Shown here: positions 1 to 10,155 of the stretch, piece after piece | Layout of the letters: each line of letters begins with the position of its first letter | How positions within the stretch are numbered: position 1 is the first letter of the stretch | Assembly: GCA_030765055.1 (NCBI GenBank) | Contig: CM060954.1 | Span: 106,330,645-106,394,644 of the forward strand | DNA from: Mantis religiosa | Lineage: Eukaryota > Arthropoda > Insecta > Mantodea > Mantidae | Length of the DNA: 64,000 bases | Reading direction: 5' to 3' | Notes under the pieces: generated by a model | Seen by the model: the letters and a program-made list of their open reading frames with translations, nothing else | Told to the model about the DNA's origin: nothing | Databases searched by the model: none | Program-made: the position numbers and the translations under genes

Positions 1-12
1 CAACACTTACTT

Positions 13-666
13 TTAAATTTTTCCGGAACTAGTTTCAGAGGCTTTGCCTCTATCATCGGCCGGCTCTCGACTGATTCTCGTTGGTGTAGCTGACGATACC
101 TTGTCACAGGTTTCCTCTGGTGGCGGCTCAAGGAACTTACTGAACAAATCCTTCTGGGGGATGTCGAAATTGAATACTTTGTTCCTATTTTTTGAAATGA
201 AGATTTGTTCCCATGTGGATAGTTCTTGTTTTCCTGATGTATGTTTCAGTAGTTTTGGTTCTGGATTTATGTTGTGGTTTTTTTCCCAAAAATGTGTGGC
301 AACTGCTGATTTTTCTAATTGTTTATATTTTATGTTTCTAAAGTGTTCCTTTGCTCTTGTTTCTAAATTTCTTTTTGTTTTTCCAATATAAATTTGACTA
401 CAGTCATTGCATTCAATTTGATATATACCAGATTTTTTGTTTGATGGAATGGCATCTTTGATGTTTGAGCAAATTAGGTTTTTTAAGGAGAAATGGTTGA
501 CTGGTGCTAGTTGAATATTTTGTTTTTTGAAGACTTTTTTGAATTTATCATAGGCCCATGGATGGTAAGTGAATTTTTTGAAAAACATATTAGTTTCTGT
601 AGATGAGAGAGTTGTGGTTTCCTTTAGTAGCTTCTTCTTTTTTGCTAAGCTCACTTTTTTGTCCAC
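13..666 (-). CDS. PLE GIY-YIG endonuclease part (array unit 1)
   Basis: 217 codons carrying the PLE endonuclease: GIY at 80-82, a CxxC pair (C86, C89) between the two half-motifs as is typical of PLEs, YIG at 93-95, arginines at 99 and 104, and a probable catalytic Glu at 153 in TWEQIFI. The domain is thought to nick target DNA for reverse transcription. There is no convincing own start: the frame opens at a GTG overlapping the RT stop by one base, so this part is probably made only as an RT fusion through frameshifting, or not at all. The last ~20 codons overlap a hammerhead-like fold (23-63). Confidence 0.85.
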   Translation of the reverse strand: MDKKVSLAKKKKLLKETTTLSSTETNMFFKKFTYHPWAYDKFKKVFKKQNIQLAPVNHFSLKNLICSNIKDAIPSNKKSGIYQIECNDCSQIYIGKTKRNLETRAKEHFRNIKYKQLEKSAVATHFWEKNHNINPEPKLLKHTSGKQELSTWEQIFISKNRNKVFNFDIPQKDLFSKFLEPPPEETCDKVSSATPTRISREPADDRGKASETSSGKI

Positions 667-2582
667 TAATGATTTGGGAAAGTTATTTTTTTTTGTGCTA
701 TTTCAATTATTTTGTTGTATTCTGTTTTGTATTCTTCTGCTGTGAGAGGGATGTTTACCAGTCTGTGTGCTAAACTATTGAAGATTGCCTGTTTGTGGGA
801 TCTTGGGTTGTAGCCATTAGCTTTTATGTAGTTGTCTGTCTGTGTTGGTTTTCTGTAAATGCCAAAGTTTAGTCTGTTTTTATTCCTCATTATTTTTAGA
901 TCCAAAAATGGTAAATGCTCGTCTTTTTCTATTTCTACAGTGAATTTGATGCTTTTTTCTTGGATATTTAAAAGTTTTAGTGCATCACTGATGTGTTTTT
1001 TTGGTACTATTGCAAAGATGTCATCTACATATCGTTGCCAGAGTTTGAACATCCAAGGGAAACCTTTGTTGATCCTTATTTCTAATGCACTCATGTACAG
1101 ATCGGCCAGGAAGGGTGATAGTGGGTTGCCCATTGCTAACCCTGAAGTTTGGTGATAATATTTTGTTTGAAACTGGAAGAAATTTTGTTCTATGCATAAT
1201 TTGGTTAGTTCAATGTAGTCTGAAATTTCAGATGATGCCATTCCAAGTGATTTAAGCCATTTTTCTATCAACGGTGGGAGTTGATTAACTGGTATGCTGG
1301 GAAACAGTGACTTAACATCAAATGAGACTAGTGTGTCCTCTTCTTTTAGTTCAGTATCCTTAATGTGTTCTATAAGTTCATAGGTGTTTTTGATGCTTAG
1401 GCTGTCGAATTTTGGAAATGAATTGAATTTGTTTGTTAGCCACTTTGCAAGTTTGTATGTTGGTGAATTTATACTGCTAACTATAGGTCTCATTGTTATG
1501 GATGGTTTGTGTATTTTGGGTAAGCCATAAAGTCTAGGTAAGGTTGGGTTATCCGGTTTAACTGCATATTTGTTTGGTATTATGCTTGATTTTGCTATTG
1601 TTTTTTCATATGACTGTATGCAAGTTTTTAGAGGATTTTTGTTAATGGTTTCATATTCGTTGTCAGTTAGCATTTTTTCCATTTTTTCAATATAATCTGA
1701 TTTTTCCATTATGACTATCTTGTTGCCTTTGTCTGCCTTTGTGTAAATAACGTTTTTCTGTTTCAAAGAATGGATAGCATTATGTTTTCTCTTCTGAAAG
1801 GATCTGTTCTCTATTTCCTCCAAAATATTTTCACAATGGCTTTTTACTGAATTTTGTATGGATACTGGTAGAATTTGTGTCGAAATGTTGATATCTGCAA
1901 TGTAATCTTCAATTTTGTTTGAGAAACTGACGCATGTTTTTAATCCATTATTTAAAACGTCCAATTCTTTTGTGGAGAAATTTTGTTTAGATAGGTTTAC
2001 TACGTTTTCAAAGATTTGCGTGCTCGATTTTTCGTTTACGCAACTTATTTCACTATTGAATTTAGCGTGTGTGACGATTTCTGATCGACATACGTTGATG
2101 TTCCGGATGTTTTTAAACTTTTTCCCGGTATTTCTGTGTGAGGACATGTTGCACAGATTGGCCAATTTGTGTTTAAGTCGTAATGTCTTTTCTTTCATTT
2201 TCTTGCTTAGGATTGCCAAATAATTATGTTCAAAGTTTTCCCACATCACGTTTCCCAGCGCTTTCGTTAAAACTGAATGAATTTTGTAAAGTTTTAATTC
2301 TATCTCATCCAAATTTTTGTATTGCTGATTAATTTCTAATTTTAAAACCTTTCTCTCCGCCGCCCTTTGTTGCGGATTTCCATTGCCTTGTTTTACTATT
2401 TTTCGGACAAATCGGGGTGTTACTTTGTTTCGTAAACACAGTTTTAGGAACTTTATATTAGCAAAAATGTTTCTTTTCTTCTCTTGCAGTTTTAAAAATA
2501 ATTTTATGTCATGTTTATTTCCAAAATGTTCGTTGATTCCATCATGGGTTTTAAATTTTAAAGAGGTTACCTCGTCCGCCAT
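666..2582 (-). CDS. PLE reverse transcriptase (array unit 1, leftward)
   Basis: A 638-residue protein of the PLE reverse transcriptase class, which uses element RNA as template. Visible motifs: KADKG (282-286), PRLYGLPKIHK (349-359), motif A FDVKSLFPSIP with D422, motif B GLAMGNPLSPFLADLYM (481-497) and motif C YVDD (518-521). The N-terminal ~270 residues are lysine-rich and probably form the PLE N-terminal extension. The start ATG lies in the context ATATGGCGG and is shared by all full units. The frame ends at residue 638 because a run of nine T (686-694, nine A on the coding strand) shifts it; the GIY-YIG frame follows with a 1-nt overlap. In the A7 sister unit the two parts are one protein. 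All catalytic residues are present. Confidence 0.9.
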   Translation of the reverse strand: MADEVTSLKFKTHDGINEHFGNKHDIKLFLKLQEKKRNIFANIKFLKLCLRNKVTPRFVRKIVKQGNGNPQQRAAERKVLKLEINQQYKNLDEIELKLYKIHSVLTKALGNVMWENFEHNYLAILSKKMKEKTLRLKHKLANLCNMSSHRNTGKKFKNIRNINVCRSEIVTHAKFNSEISCVNEKSSTQIFENVVNLSKQNFSTKELDVLNNGLKTCVSFSNKIEDYIADINISTQILPVSIQNSVKSHCENILEEIENRSFQKRKHNAIHSLKQKNVIYTKADKGNKIVIMEKSDYIEKMEKMLTDNEYETINKNPLKTCIQSYEKTIAKSSIIPNKYAVKPDNPTLPRLYGLPKIHKPSITMRPIVSSINSPTYKLAKWLTNKFNSFPKFDSLSIKNTYELIEHIKDTELKEEDTLVSFDVKSLFPSIPVNQLPPLIEKWLKSLGMASSEISDYIELTKLCIEQNFFQFQTKYYHQTSGLAMGNPLSPFLADLYMSALEIRINKGFPWMFKLWQRYVDDIFAIVPKKHISDALKLLNIQEKSIKFTVEIEKDEHLPFLDLKIMRNKNRLNFGIYRKPTQTDNYIKANGYNPRSHKQAIFNSLAHRLVNIPLTAEEYKTEYNKIIEIAQKKITFPNH

Positions 2583-2749
2583 ATTGTCAGCTGCTTTATT
2601 TACTTCGTGCGATCAGGTGTTGTTTTTCACTTCTTGAAGACTTGTTAGCCCAATATTACAATTACTTTCTTGGAAGTGTTGAAAACAGTGTTGTTATGAT
2701 AAATTAACTTTAAAGAGAGTCGATTAAAGACACTAGACAACACTTACTT

Positions 2750-3403
2750 TTAAATTTTTCCGGAACTAGTTTCAGAGGCTTTGCCTCTATCATCGGCCGG
2801 CTCTCGACTGATTCTCGTTGGTGTAGCTGACGATACCTTGTCACAGGTTTCCTCTGGTGGCGGCTCAAGGAACTTACTGAACAAATCCTTCTGGGGGATG
2901 TCGAAATTGAATACTTTGTTCCTATTTTTTGAAATGAAGATTTGTTCCCATGTGGATAGTTCTTGTTTTCCTGATGTATGTTTCAGTAGTTTTGGTTCTG
3001 GATTTATGTTGTGGTTTTTTTCCCAAAAATGTGTGGCAACTGCTGATTTTTCTAATTGTTTATATTTTATGTTTCTAAAGTGTTCCTTTGCTCTTGTTTC
3101 TAAATTTCTTTTTGTTTTTCCAATATAAATTTGACTACAGTCATTGCATTCAATTTGATATATACCAGATTTTTTGTTTGATGGAATGGCATCTTTGATG
3201 TTTGAGCAAATTAGGTTTTTTAAGGAGAAATGGTTGACTGGTGCTAGTTGAATATTTTGTTTTTTGAAGACTTTTTTGAATTTATCATAGGCCCATGGAT
3301 GGTAAGTGAATTTTTTGAAAAACATATTAGTTTCTGTAGATGAGAGAGTTGTGGTTTCCTTTAGTAGCTTCTTCTTTTTTGCTAAGCTCACTTTTTTGTC
3401 CAC
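2750..3403 (-). CDS. PLE GIY-YIG endonuclease part (array unit 2)
   Basis: Protein identical to the 217-residue GIY-YIG part of unit 1, with Ser in the FSKFLE stretch near the C terminus (the alternative allele has Arg). GIY, CxxC, YIG and the probable catalytic Glu are all present. The frame is offset from the RT by the A9 run, so expression depends on frameshifting. The hammerhead-like fold lies at 2760-2800. Confidence 0.85.
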   Translation of the reverse strand: MDKKVSLAKKKKLLKETTTLSSTETNMFFKKFTYHPWAYDKFKKVFKKQNIQLAPVNHFSLKNLICSNIKDAIPSNKKSGIYQIECNDCSQIYIGKTKRNLETRAKEHFRNIKYKQLEKSAVATHFWEKNHNINPEPKLLKHTSGKQELSTWEQIFISKNRNKVFNFDIPQKDLFSKFLEPPPEETCDKVSSATPTRISREPADDRGKASETSSGKI

Positions 3404-5310
3404 TAATGATTTGGGAAAGTTATTTTTTTTTGTGCTATTTCAATTATTTTGTTGTATTCTGTTTTGTATTCTTCTGCTGTGAGAGGGATGTTTACCAGTC
3501 TGTGTGCTAAACTATTGAAGATTGCCTGTTTGTGGGATCTTGGGTTGTAGCCATTAGCTTTTATGTAGTTGTCTGTCTGTGTTGGTTTTCTGTAAATGCC
3601 AAAGTTTAGTCTGTTTTTATTCCTCATTATTTTTAGATCCAAAAATGGTAAATGCTCGTCTTTTTCTATTTCTACAGTGAATTTGATGCTTTTTTCTTGG
3701 ATATTTAAAAGTTTTAGTGCATCACTGATGTGTTTTTTTGGTACTATTGCAAAGATGTCATCTACATATCGTTGCCAGAGTTTGAACATCCAAGGGAAAC
3801 CTTTGTTGATCCTTATTTCTAATGCACTCATGTACAGATCGGCCAGGAAGGGTGATAGTGGGTTGCCCATTGCTAACCCTGAAGTTTGGTGATAATATTT
3901 TGTTTGAAACTGGAAGAAATTTTGTTCTATGCATAATTTGGTTAGTTCAATGTAGTCTGAAATTTCAGATGATGCCATTCCAAGTGATTTAAGCCATTTT
4001 TCTATCAACGGTGGGAGTTGATTAACTGGTATGCTGGGAAACAGTGACTTAACATCAAATGAGACTAGTGTGTCCTCTTCTTTTAGTTCAGTATCCTTAA
4101 TGTGTTCTATAAGTTCATAGGTGTTTTTGATGCTTAGGCTGTCGAATTTTGGAAATGAATTGAATTTGTTTGTTAGCCACTTTGCAAGTTTGTATGTTGG
4201 TGAATTTATACTGCTAACTATAGGTCTCATTGTTATGGATGGTTTGTGTATTTTGGGTAAGCCATAAAGTCTAGGTAAGGTTGGGTTATCCGGTTTAACT
4301 GCATATTTGTTTGGTATTATGCTTGATTTTGCTATTGTTTTTTCATATGACTGTATGCAAGTTTTTAGAGGATTTTTGTTAATGGTTTCATATTCGTTGT
4401 CAGTTAGCATTTTTTCCATATAATCTGATTTTTCCATTATGACTATCTTGTTGCCTTTGTCTGCCTTTGTGTAAATAACGTTTTTCTGTTTCAAAGAATG
4501 GATAGCATTATGTTTTCTCTTCTGAAAGGATCTGTTCTCTATTTCCTCCAAAATATTTTCACAATGGCTTTTTACTGAATTTTGTATGGATACTGGTAGA
4601 ATTTGTGTCGAAATGTTGATATCTGCAATGTAATCTTCAATTTTGTTTGAGAAACTGACGCATGTTTTTAATCCATTATTTAAAACGTCCAATTCTTTTG
4701 TGGAGAAATTTTGTTTAGATAGGTTTACTACGTTTTCAAAGATTTGCGTGCTCGATTTTTCGTTTACGCAACTTATTTCACTATTGAATTTAGCGTGTGT
4801 GACGATTTCTGATCGACATACGTTGATGTTCCGGATGTTTTTAAACTTTTTCCCGGTATTTCTGTGTGAGGACATGTTGCACAGATTGGCCAATTTGTGT
4901 TTAAGTCGTAATGTCTTTTCTTTCATTTTCTTGCTTAGGATTGCCAAATAATTATGTTCAAAGTTTTCCCACATCACGTTTCCCAGCGCTTTCGTTAAAA
5001 CTGAATGAATTTTGTAAAGTTTTAATTCTATCTCATCCAAATTTTTGTATTGCTGATTAATTTCTAATTTTAAAACCTTTCTCTCCGCCGCCCTTTGTTG
5101 CGGATTTCCATTGCCTTGTTTTACTATTTTTCGGACAAATCGGGGTGTTACTTTGTTTCGTAAACACAGTTTTAGGAACTTTATATTAGCAAAAATGTTT
5201 CTTTTCTTCTCTTGCAGTTTTAAAAATAATTTTATGTCATGTTTATTTCCAAAATGTTCGTTGATTCCATCATGGGTTTTAAATTTTAAAGAGGTTACCT
5301 CGTCCGCCAT
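3403..5310 (-). CDS. PLE reverse transcriptase (array unit 2, leftward)
   Basis: A 635-residue copy of the array RT, with all catalytic motifs as in its neighbours. It lacks three residues of the IEKMEKM stretch near residue 300: a 9-bp deletion between two short direct repeats, best explained by replication or RT slippage. This deletion is the only private change noted and marks the unit as distinct from the others, so the tandem copies are not a simple assembly duplication of one read. It carries the T9 run (3423-3431) and ends just before the GIY-YIG frame with a 1-nt overlap. Confidence 0.9.
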   Translation of the reverse strand: MADEVTSLKFKTHDGINEHFGNKHDIKLFLKLQEKKRNIFANIKFLKLCLRNKVTPRFVRKIVKQGNGNPQQRAAERKVLKLEINQQYKNLDEIELKLYKIHSVLTKALGNVMWENFEHNYLAILSKKMKEKTLRLKHKLANLCNMSSHRNTGKKFKNIRNINVCRSEIVTHAKFNSEISCVNEKSSTQIFENVVNLSKQNFSTKELDVLNNGLKTCVSFSNKIEDYIADINISTQILPVSIQNSVKSHCENILEEIENRSFQKRKHNAIHSLKQKNVIYTKADKGNKIVIMEKSDYMEKMLTDNEYETINKNPLKTCIQSYEKTIAKSSIIPNKYAVKPDNPTLPRLYGLPKIHKPSITMRPIVSSINSPTYKLAKWLTNKFNSFPKFDSLSIKNTYELIEHIKDTELKEEDTLVSFDVKSLFPSIPVNQLPPLIEKWLKSLGMASSEISDYIELTKLCIEQNFFQFQTKYYHQTSGLAMGNPLSPFLADLYMSALEIRINKGFPWMFKLWQRYVDDIFAIVPKKHISDALKLLNIQEKSIKFTVEIEKDEHLPFLDLKIMRNKNRLNFGIYRKPTQTDNYIKANGYNPRSHKQAIFNSLAHRLVNIPLTAEEYKTEYNKIIEIAQKKITFPNH

Positions 5311-5477
5311 ATTGTCAGCTGCTTTATTTACTTCGTGCGATCAGGTGTTGTTTTTCACTTCTTGAAGACTTGTTAGCCCAATATTACAATTACTTTCTTG
5401 GAAGTGTTGAAAACAGTGTTGTTATGATAAATTAACTTTAAAGAGAGTCGATTAAAGACACTAGACAACACTTACTT

Positions 5478-6595
5478 TTAAATTTTTCCGGAACTAGTTT
5501 CAGAGGCTTTGCCTCTATCATCGGCCGGCTCTCGACTGATTCTCGTTGGTGTAGCTGACGATACCTTGTCACAGGTTTCCTCTGGTGGCGGCTCAAGGAA
5601 CTTCCTGAACAAATCCTTCTGGGGGATGTCGAAATTGAATACTTTGTTCCTATTTTTTGAAATGAAGATTTGTTCCCATGTGGATAGTTCTTGTTTTCCT
5701 GATGTATGTTTCAGTAGTTTTGGTTCTGGATTTATGTTGTGGTTTTTTTCCCAAAAATGTGTGGCAACTGCTGATTTTTCTAATTGTTTATATTTTATGT
5801 TTCTAAAGTGTTCCTTTGCTCTTGTTTCTAAATTTCTTTTTGTTTTTCCAATATAAATTTGACTACAGTCATTGCATTCAATTTGATATATACCAGATTT
5901 TTTGTTTGATGGAATGGCATCTTTGATGTTTGAGCAAATTAGGTTTTTTAAGGAGAAATGGTTGACTGGTGCTAGTTGAATATTTTGTTTTTTGAAGACT
6001 TTTTTGAATTTATCATAGGCCCATGGATGGTAAGTGAATTTTTTGAAAAACATATTAGTTTCTGTAGATGAGAGAGTTGTGGTTTCCTTTAGTAGCTTCT
6101 TCTTTTTTGCTAAGCTCACTTTTTTGTCCACTAATGATTTGGGAAAGTTATTTTTTTGTGCTATTTCAATTATTTTGTTGTATTCTGTTTTGTATTCTTC
6201 TGCTGTGAGAGGGATGTTTACCAGTCTGTGTGCTAAACTATTGAAGATTGCCTGTTTGTGGGATCTTGGGTTGTAGCCATTAGCTTTTATGTAGTTGTCT
6301 GTCTGTGTTGGTTTTCTGTAAATGCCAAAGTTTAGTCTGTTTTTATTCCTCATTATTTTTAGATCCAAAAATGGTAAATGCTCGTCTTTTTCTATTTCTA
6401 CAGTGAATTTGATGCTTTTTTCTTGGATATTTAAAAGTTTTAGTGCATCACTGATGTGTTTTTTTGGTACTATTGCAAAGATGTCATCTACATATCGTTG
6501 CCAGAGTTTGAACATCCAAGGGAAACCTTTGTTGATCCTTATTTCTAATGCACTCATGTACAGATCGGCCAGGAAGGGTGATAGTGGGTTGCCCC
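5478..6595 (-). pseudogene. 5'-truncated PLE RT-GIY-YIG (array unit 3, leftward)
   Basis: The 3' half of a PLE ORF, running from motif B (around MGNPLSPFLADLYM) through YVDD to the full GIY-YIG domain. RT motif A and the N-terminal region are missing because the unit is cut at the array centre. It carries seven T at 6151-6157 (A7 on the coding strand), so RT and endonuclease are in one frame, and it has the Arg allele (FRKFLE). Both features are shared only with the full unit at 7344-10078. The first available ATG (in LYMSALE) follows motif B, so any product would lack RT activity. Confidence 0.9.
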
Positions 6596-6607
6596 ACTAT
6601 CACCCTT
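6574..6607. repeat. Perfect 15-bp hairpin at the centre of the array
   Basis: Arms 6574-6588 and 6593-6607 are perfect reverse complements with a 4-nt loop (TTGC). The left arm is normal element sequence (the NPLSPF codons of motif B). The right arm is an extra inverted copy of the same 15 bases, followed by three bases and then the 5'-truncated rightward unit from about 6611. This is the footprint of a strand fold-back or template switch. Confidence 0.9.
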
Positions 6608-6610
6608 GAT

Positions 6611-7253
6611 AGTGAGCTTAGCAAAAAAGAAGAAGCTACTAAAGGAAACCACAACTCTCTCATCTACAGAAACTAATATGTTTTTCAAAAAATTCACTTA
6701 CCATCCATGGGCCTATGATAAATTCAAAAAAGTCTTCAAAAAACAAAATATTCAACTAGCACCAGTCAACCATTTCTCCTTAAAAAACCTAATTTGCTCA
6801 AACATCAAAGATGCCATTCCATCAAACAAAAAATCTGGTATATATCAAATTGAATGCAATGACTGTAGTCAAATTTATATTGGAAAAACAAAAAGAAATT
6901 TAGAAACAAGAGCAAAGGAACACTTTAGAAACATAAAATATAAACAATTAGAAAAATCAGCAGTTGCCACACATTTTTGGGAAAAAAACCACAACATAAA
7001 TCCAGAACCAAAACTACTGAAACATACATCAGGAAAACAAGAACTATCCACATGGGAACAAATCTTCATTTCAAAAAATAGGAACAAAGTATTCAATTTC
7101 GACATCCCCCAGAAGGATTTGTTCAGTAAGTTCCTTGAGCCGCCACCAGAGGAAACCTGTGACAAGGTATCGTCAGCTACACCAACGAGAATCAGTCGAG
7201 AGCCGGCCGATGATAGAGGCAAAGCCTCTGAAACTAGTTCCGGAAAAATTTAA
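6611..7253 (+). pseudogene. 5'-truncated PLE GIY-YIG part (start of rightward arm)
   Basis: A rightward copy of the GIY-YIG part only, lacking the whole RT. Homology to the other units begins at the VSLAKKKK codons directly after the hairpin, and the frame then reads through GIY, CxxC, YIG and the C terminus without defects. It carries the Ser allele. As the 5'-truncated copy in front of full units it occupies the place of a PLE pseudo-LTR and supplies the 3'-end/spacer sequence upstream of the next full unit. The hammerhead-like fold lies at 7203-7243. Confidence 0.9.
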
Positions 7254-7420
7254 AAGTAAGTGTTGTCTAGTGTCTTTAATCGACTCTCTTTAAAGTTAAT
7301 TTATCATAACAACACTGTTTTCAACACTTCCAAGAAAGTAATTGTAATATTGGGCTAACAAGTCTTCAAGAAGTGAAAAACAACACCTGATCGCACGAAG
7401 TAAATAAAGCAGCTGACAAT

Positions 7421-9988
7421 ATGGCGGACGAGGTAACCTCTTTAAAATTTAAAACCCATGATGGAATCAACGAACATTTTGGAAATAAACATGACATAAA
7501 ATTATTTTTAAAACTGCAAGAGAAGAAAAGAAACATTTTTGCTAATATAAAGTTCCTAAAACTGTGTTTACGAAACAAAGTAACACCCCGATTTGTCCGA
7601 AAAATAGTAAAACAAGGCAATGGAAATCCGCAACAAAGGGCGGCGGAGAGAAAGGTTTTAAAATTAGAAATTAATCAGCAATACAAAAATTTGGATGAGA
7701 TAGAATTAAAACTTTACAAAATTCATTCAGTTTTAACGAAAGCGCTGGGAAACGTGATGTGGGAAAACTTTGAACATAATTATTTGGCAATCCTAAGCAA
7801 GAAAATGAAAGAAAAGACATTACGACTTAAACACAAATTGGCCAATCTGTGCAACATGTCCTCACACAGAAATACCGGGAAAAAGTTTAAAAACATCCGG
7901 AACATCAACGTATGTCGATCAGAAATCGTCACACACGCTAAATTCAATAGTGAAATAAGTTGCGTAAACGAAAAATCGAGCACGCAAATCTTTGAAAACG
8001 TAGTAAACCTATCTAAACAAAATTTCTCCACAAAAGAATTGGACGTTTTAAATAATGGATTAAAAACATGCGTCAGTTTCTCAAACAAAATTGAAGATTA
8101 CATTGCAGATATCAACATTTCGACACAAATTCTACCAGTATCCATACAAAATTCAGTAAAAAGCCATTGTGAAAATATTTTGGAGGAAATAGAGAACAGA
8201 TCCTTTCAGAAGAGAAAACATAATGCTATCCATTCTTTGAAACAGAAAAACGTTATTTACACAAAGGCAGACAAAGGCAACAAGATAGTCATAATGGAAA
8301 AATCAGATTATATTGAAAAAATGGAAAAAATGCTAACTGACAACGAATATGAAACCATTAACAAAAATCCTCTAAAAACTTGCATACAGTCATATGAAAA
8401 AACAATAGCAAAATCAAGCATAATACCAAACAAATATGCAGTTAAACCGGATAACCCAACCTTACCTAGACTTTATGGCTTACCCAAAATACACAAACCA
8501 TCCATAACAATGAGACCTATAGTTAGCAGTATAAATTCACCAACATACAAACTTGCAAAGTGGCTAACAAACAAATTCAATTCATTTCCAAAATTCGACA
8601 GCCTAAGCATCAAAAACACCTATGAACTTATAGAACACATTAAGGATACTGAACTAAAAGAAGAGGACACACTAGTCTCATTTGATGTTAAGTCACTGTT
8701 TCCCAGCATACCAGTTAATCAACTCCCACCGTTGATAGAAAAATGGCTTAAATCACTTGGAATGGCATCATCTGAAATTTCAGACTACATTGAACTAACC
8801 AAATTATGCATAGAACAAAATTTCTTCCAGTTTCAAACAAAATATTATCACCAAACTTCAGGGTTAGCAATGGGCAACCCACTATCACCCTTCCTGGCCG
8901 ATCTGTACATGAGTGCATTAGAAATAAGGATCAACAAAGGTTTCCCTTGGATGTTCAAACTCTGGCAACGATATGTAGATGACATCTTTGCAATAGTACC
9001 AAAAAAACACATCAGTGATGCACTAAAACTTTTAAATATCCAAGAAAAAAGCATCAAATTCACTGTAGAAATAGAAAAAGACGAGCATTTACCATTTTTG
9101 GATCTAAAAATAATGAGGAATAAAAACAGACTAAACTTTGGCATTTACAGAAAACCAACACAGACAGACAACTACATAAAAGCTAATGGCTACAACCCAA
9201 GATCCCACAAACAGGCAATCTTCAATAGTTTAGCACACAGACTGGTAAACATCCCTCTCACAGCAGAAGAATACAAAACAGAATACAACAAAATAATTGA
9301 AATAGCACAAAAAAATAACTTTCCCAAATCATTAGTGGACAAAAAAGTGAGCTTAGCAAAAAAGAAGAAGCTACTAAAGGAAACCACAACTCTCTCATCT
9401 ACAGAAACTAATATGTTTTTCAAAAAATTCACTTACCATCCATGGGCCTATGATAAATTCAAAAAAGTCTTCAAAAAACAAAATATTCAACTAGCACCAG
9501 TCAACCATTTCTCCTTAAAAAACCTAATTTGCTCAAACATCAAAGATGCCATTCCATCAAACAAAAAATCTGGTATATATCAAATTGAATGCAATGACTG
9601 TAGTCAAATTTATATTGGAAAAACAAAAAGAAATTTAGAAACAAGAGCAAAGGAACACTTTAGAAACATAAAATATAAACAATTAGAAAAATCAGCAGTT
9701 GCCACACATTTTTGGGAAAAAAACCACAACATAAATCCAGAACCAAAACTACTGAAACATACATCAGGAAAACAAGAACTATCCACATGGGAACAAATCT
9801 TCATTTCAAAAAATAGGAACAAAGTATTCAATTTCGACATCCCCCAGAAGGATTTGTTCAGGAAGTTCCTTGAGCCGCCACCAGAGGAAACCTGTGACAA
9901 GGTATCGTCAGCTACACCAACGAGAATCAGTCGAGAGCCGGCCGATGATAGAGGCAAAGCCTCTGAAACTAGTTCCGGAAAAATTTAA
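7421..9988 (+). CDS. Intact PLE RT-GIY-YIG polyprotein
   Basis: The only uninterrupted ORF in the array: 855 residues with RT (KADKG 282-286, PRLYGLPKIHK 349-359, motif A D422, motif B 481-497, YVDD 518-521) fused to GIY-YIG (GIY near 717-719, CxxC, YIG near 730-732, probable catalytic Glu near 790). Length and domain order fit a complete PLE ORF. It is in frame because the A run at 9309-9315 has seven bases instead of nine. It carries the Arg allele in FRKFLE. The start ATG sits in a GACAATATGGCGG context. This unit could be the master copy supplying active protein for the others; that is inference. Confidence 0.93.
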   Translation: MADEVTSLKFKTHDGINEHFGNKHDIKLFLKLQEKKRNIFANIKFLKLCLRNKVTPRFVRKIVKQGNGNPQQRAAERKVLKLEINQQYKNLDEIELKLYKIHSVLTKALGNVMWENFEHNYLAILSKKMKEKTLRLKHKLANLCNMSSHRNTGKKFKNIRNINVCRSEIVTHAKFNSEISCVNEKSSTQIFENVVNLSKQNFSTKELDVLNNGLKTCVSFSNKIEDYIADINISTQILPVSIQNSVKSHCENILEEIENRSFQKRKHNAIHSLKQKNVIYTKADKGNKIVIMEKSDYIEKMEKMLTDNEYETINKNPLKTCIQSYEKTIAKSSIIPNKYAVKPDNPTLPRLYGLPKIHKPSITMRPIVSSINSPTYKLAKWLTNKFNSFPKFDSLSIKNTYELIEHIKDTELKEEDTLVSFDVKSLFPSIPVNQLPPLIEKWLKSLGMASSEISDYIELTKLCIEQNFFQFQTKYYHQTSGLAMGNPLSPFLADLYMSALEIRINKGFPWMFKLWQRYVDDIFAIVPKKHISDALKLLNIQEKSIKFTVEIEKDEHLPFLDLKIMRNKNRLNFGIYRKPTQTDNYIKANGYNPRSHKQAIFNSLAHRLVNIPLTAEEYKTEYNKIIEIAQKNNFPKSLVDKKVSLAKKKKLLKETTTLSSTETNMFFKKFTYHPWAYDKFKKVFKKQNIQLAPVNHFSLKNLICSNIKDAIPSNKKSGIYQIECNDCSQIYIGKTKRNLETRAKEHFRNIKYKQLEKSAVATHFWEKNHNINPEPKLLKHTSGKQELSTWEQIFISKNRNKVFNFDIPQKDLFRKFLEPPPEETCDKVSSATPTRISREPADDRGKASETSSGKI

Positions 9989-10155
9989 AAGTAAGTGTTG
10001 TCTAGTGTCTTTAATCGACTCTCTTTAAAGTTAATTTATCATAACAACACTGTTTTCAACACTTCCAAGAAAGTAATTGTAATATTGGGCTAACAAGTCT
10101 TCAAGAAGTGAAAAACAACACCTGATCGCACGAAGTAAATAAAGCAGCTGACAAT
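9989..10155 (+). promoter_or_regulatory. PLE inter-unit spacer (3' end plus 5' leader)
   Basis: The 167 bp between one unit's stop and the next unit's ATG hold the element's 3' end (to the AAGAAAGTAATT at 10078) and the 5' leader of the next unit. The same spacer occurs at 7254-7420 and 12726-12892 and, inverted, at 2583-2749 and 5311-5477. In a tandem array it must supply both transcript ending and initiation for the next unit. No clear TATA box was recognised. Confidence 0.6.

Noticed and set aside
44..391. Opposite-strand 115-residue frame repeated in every PLE unit
   Set aside because: It mirrors the GIY-YIG coding sequence and keeps its length only because the units are identical. No independent start context or known similarity.
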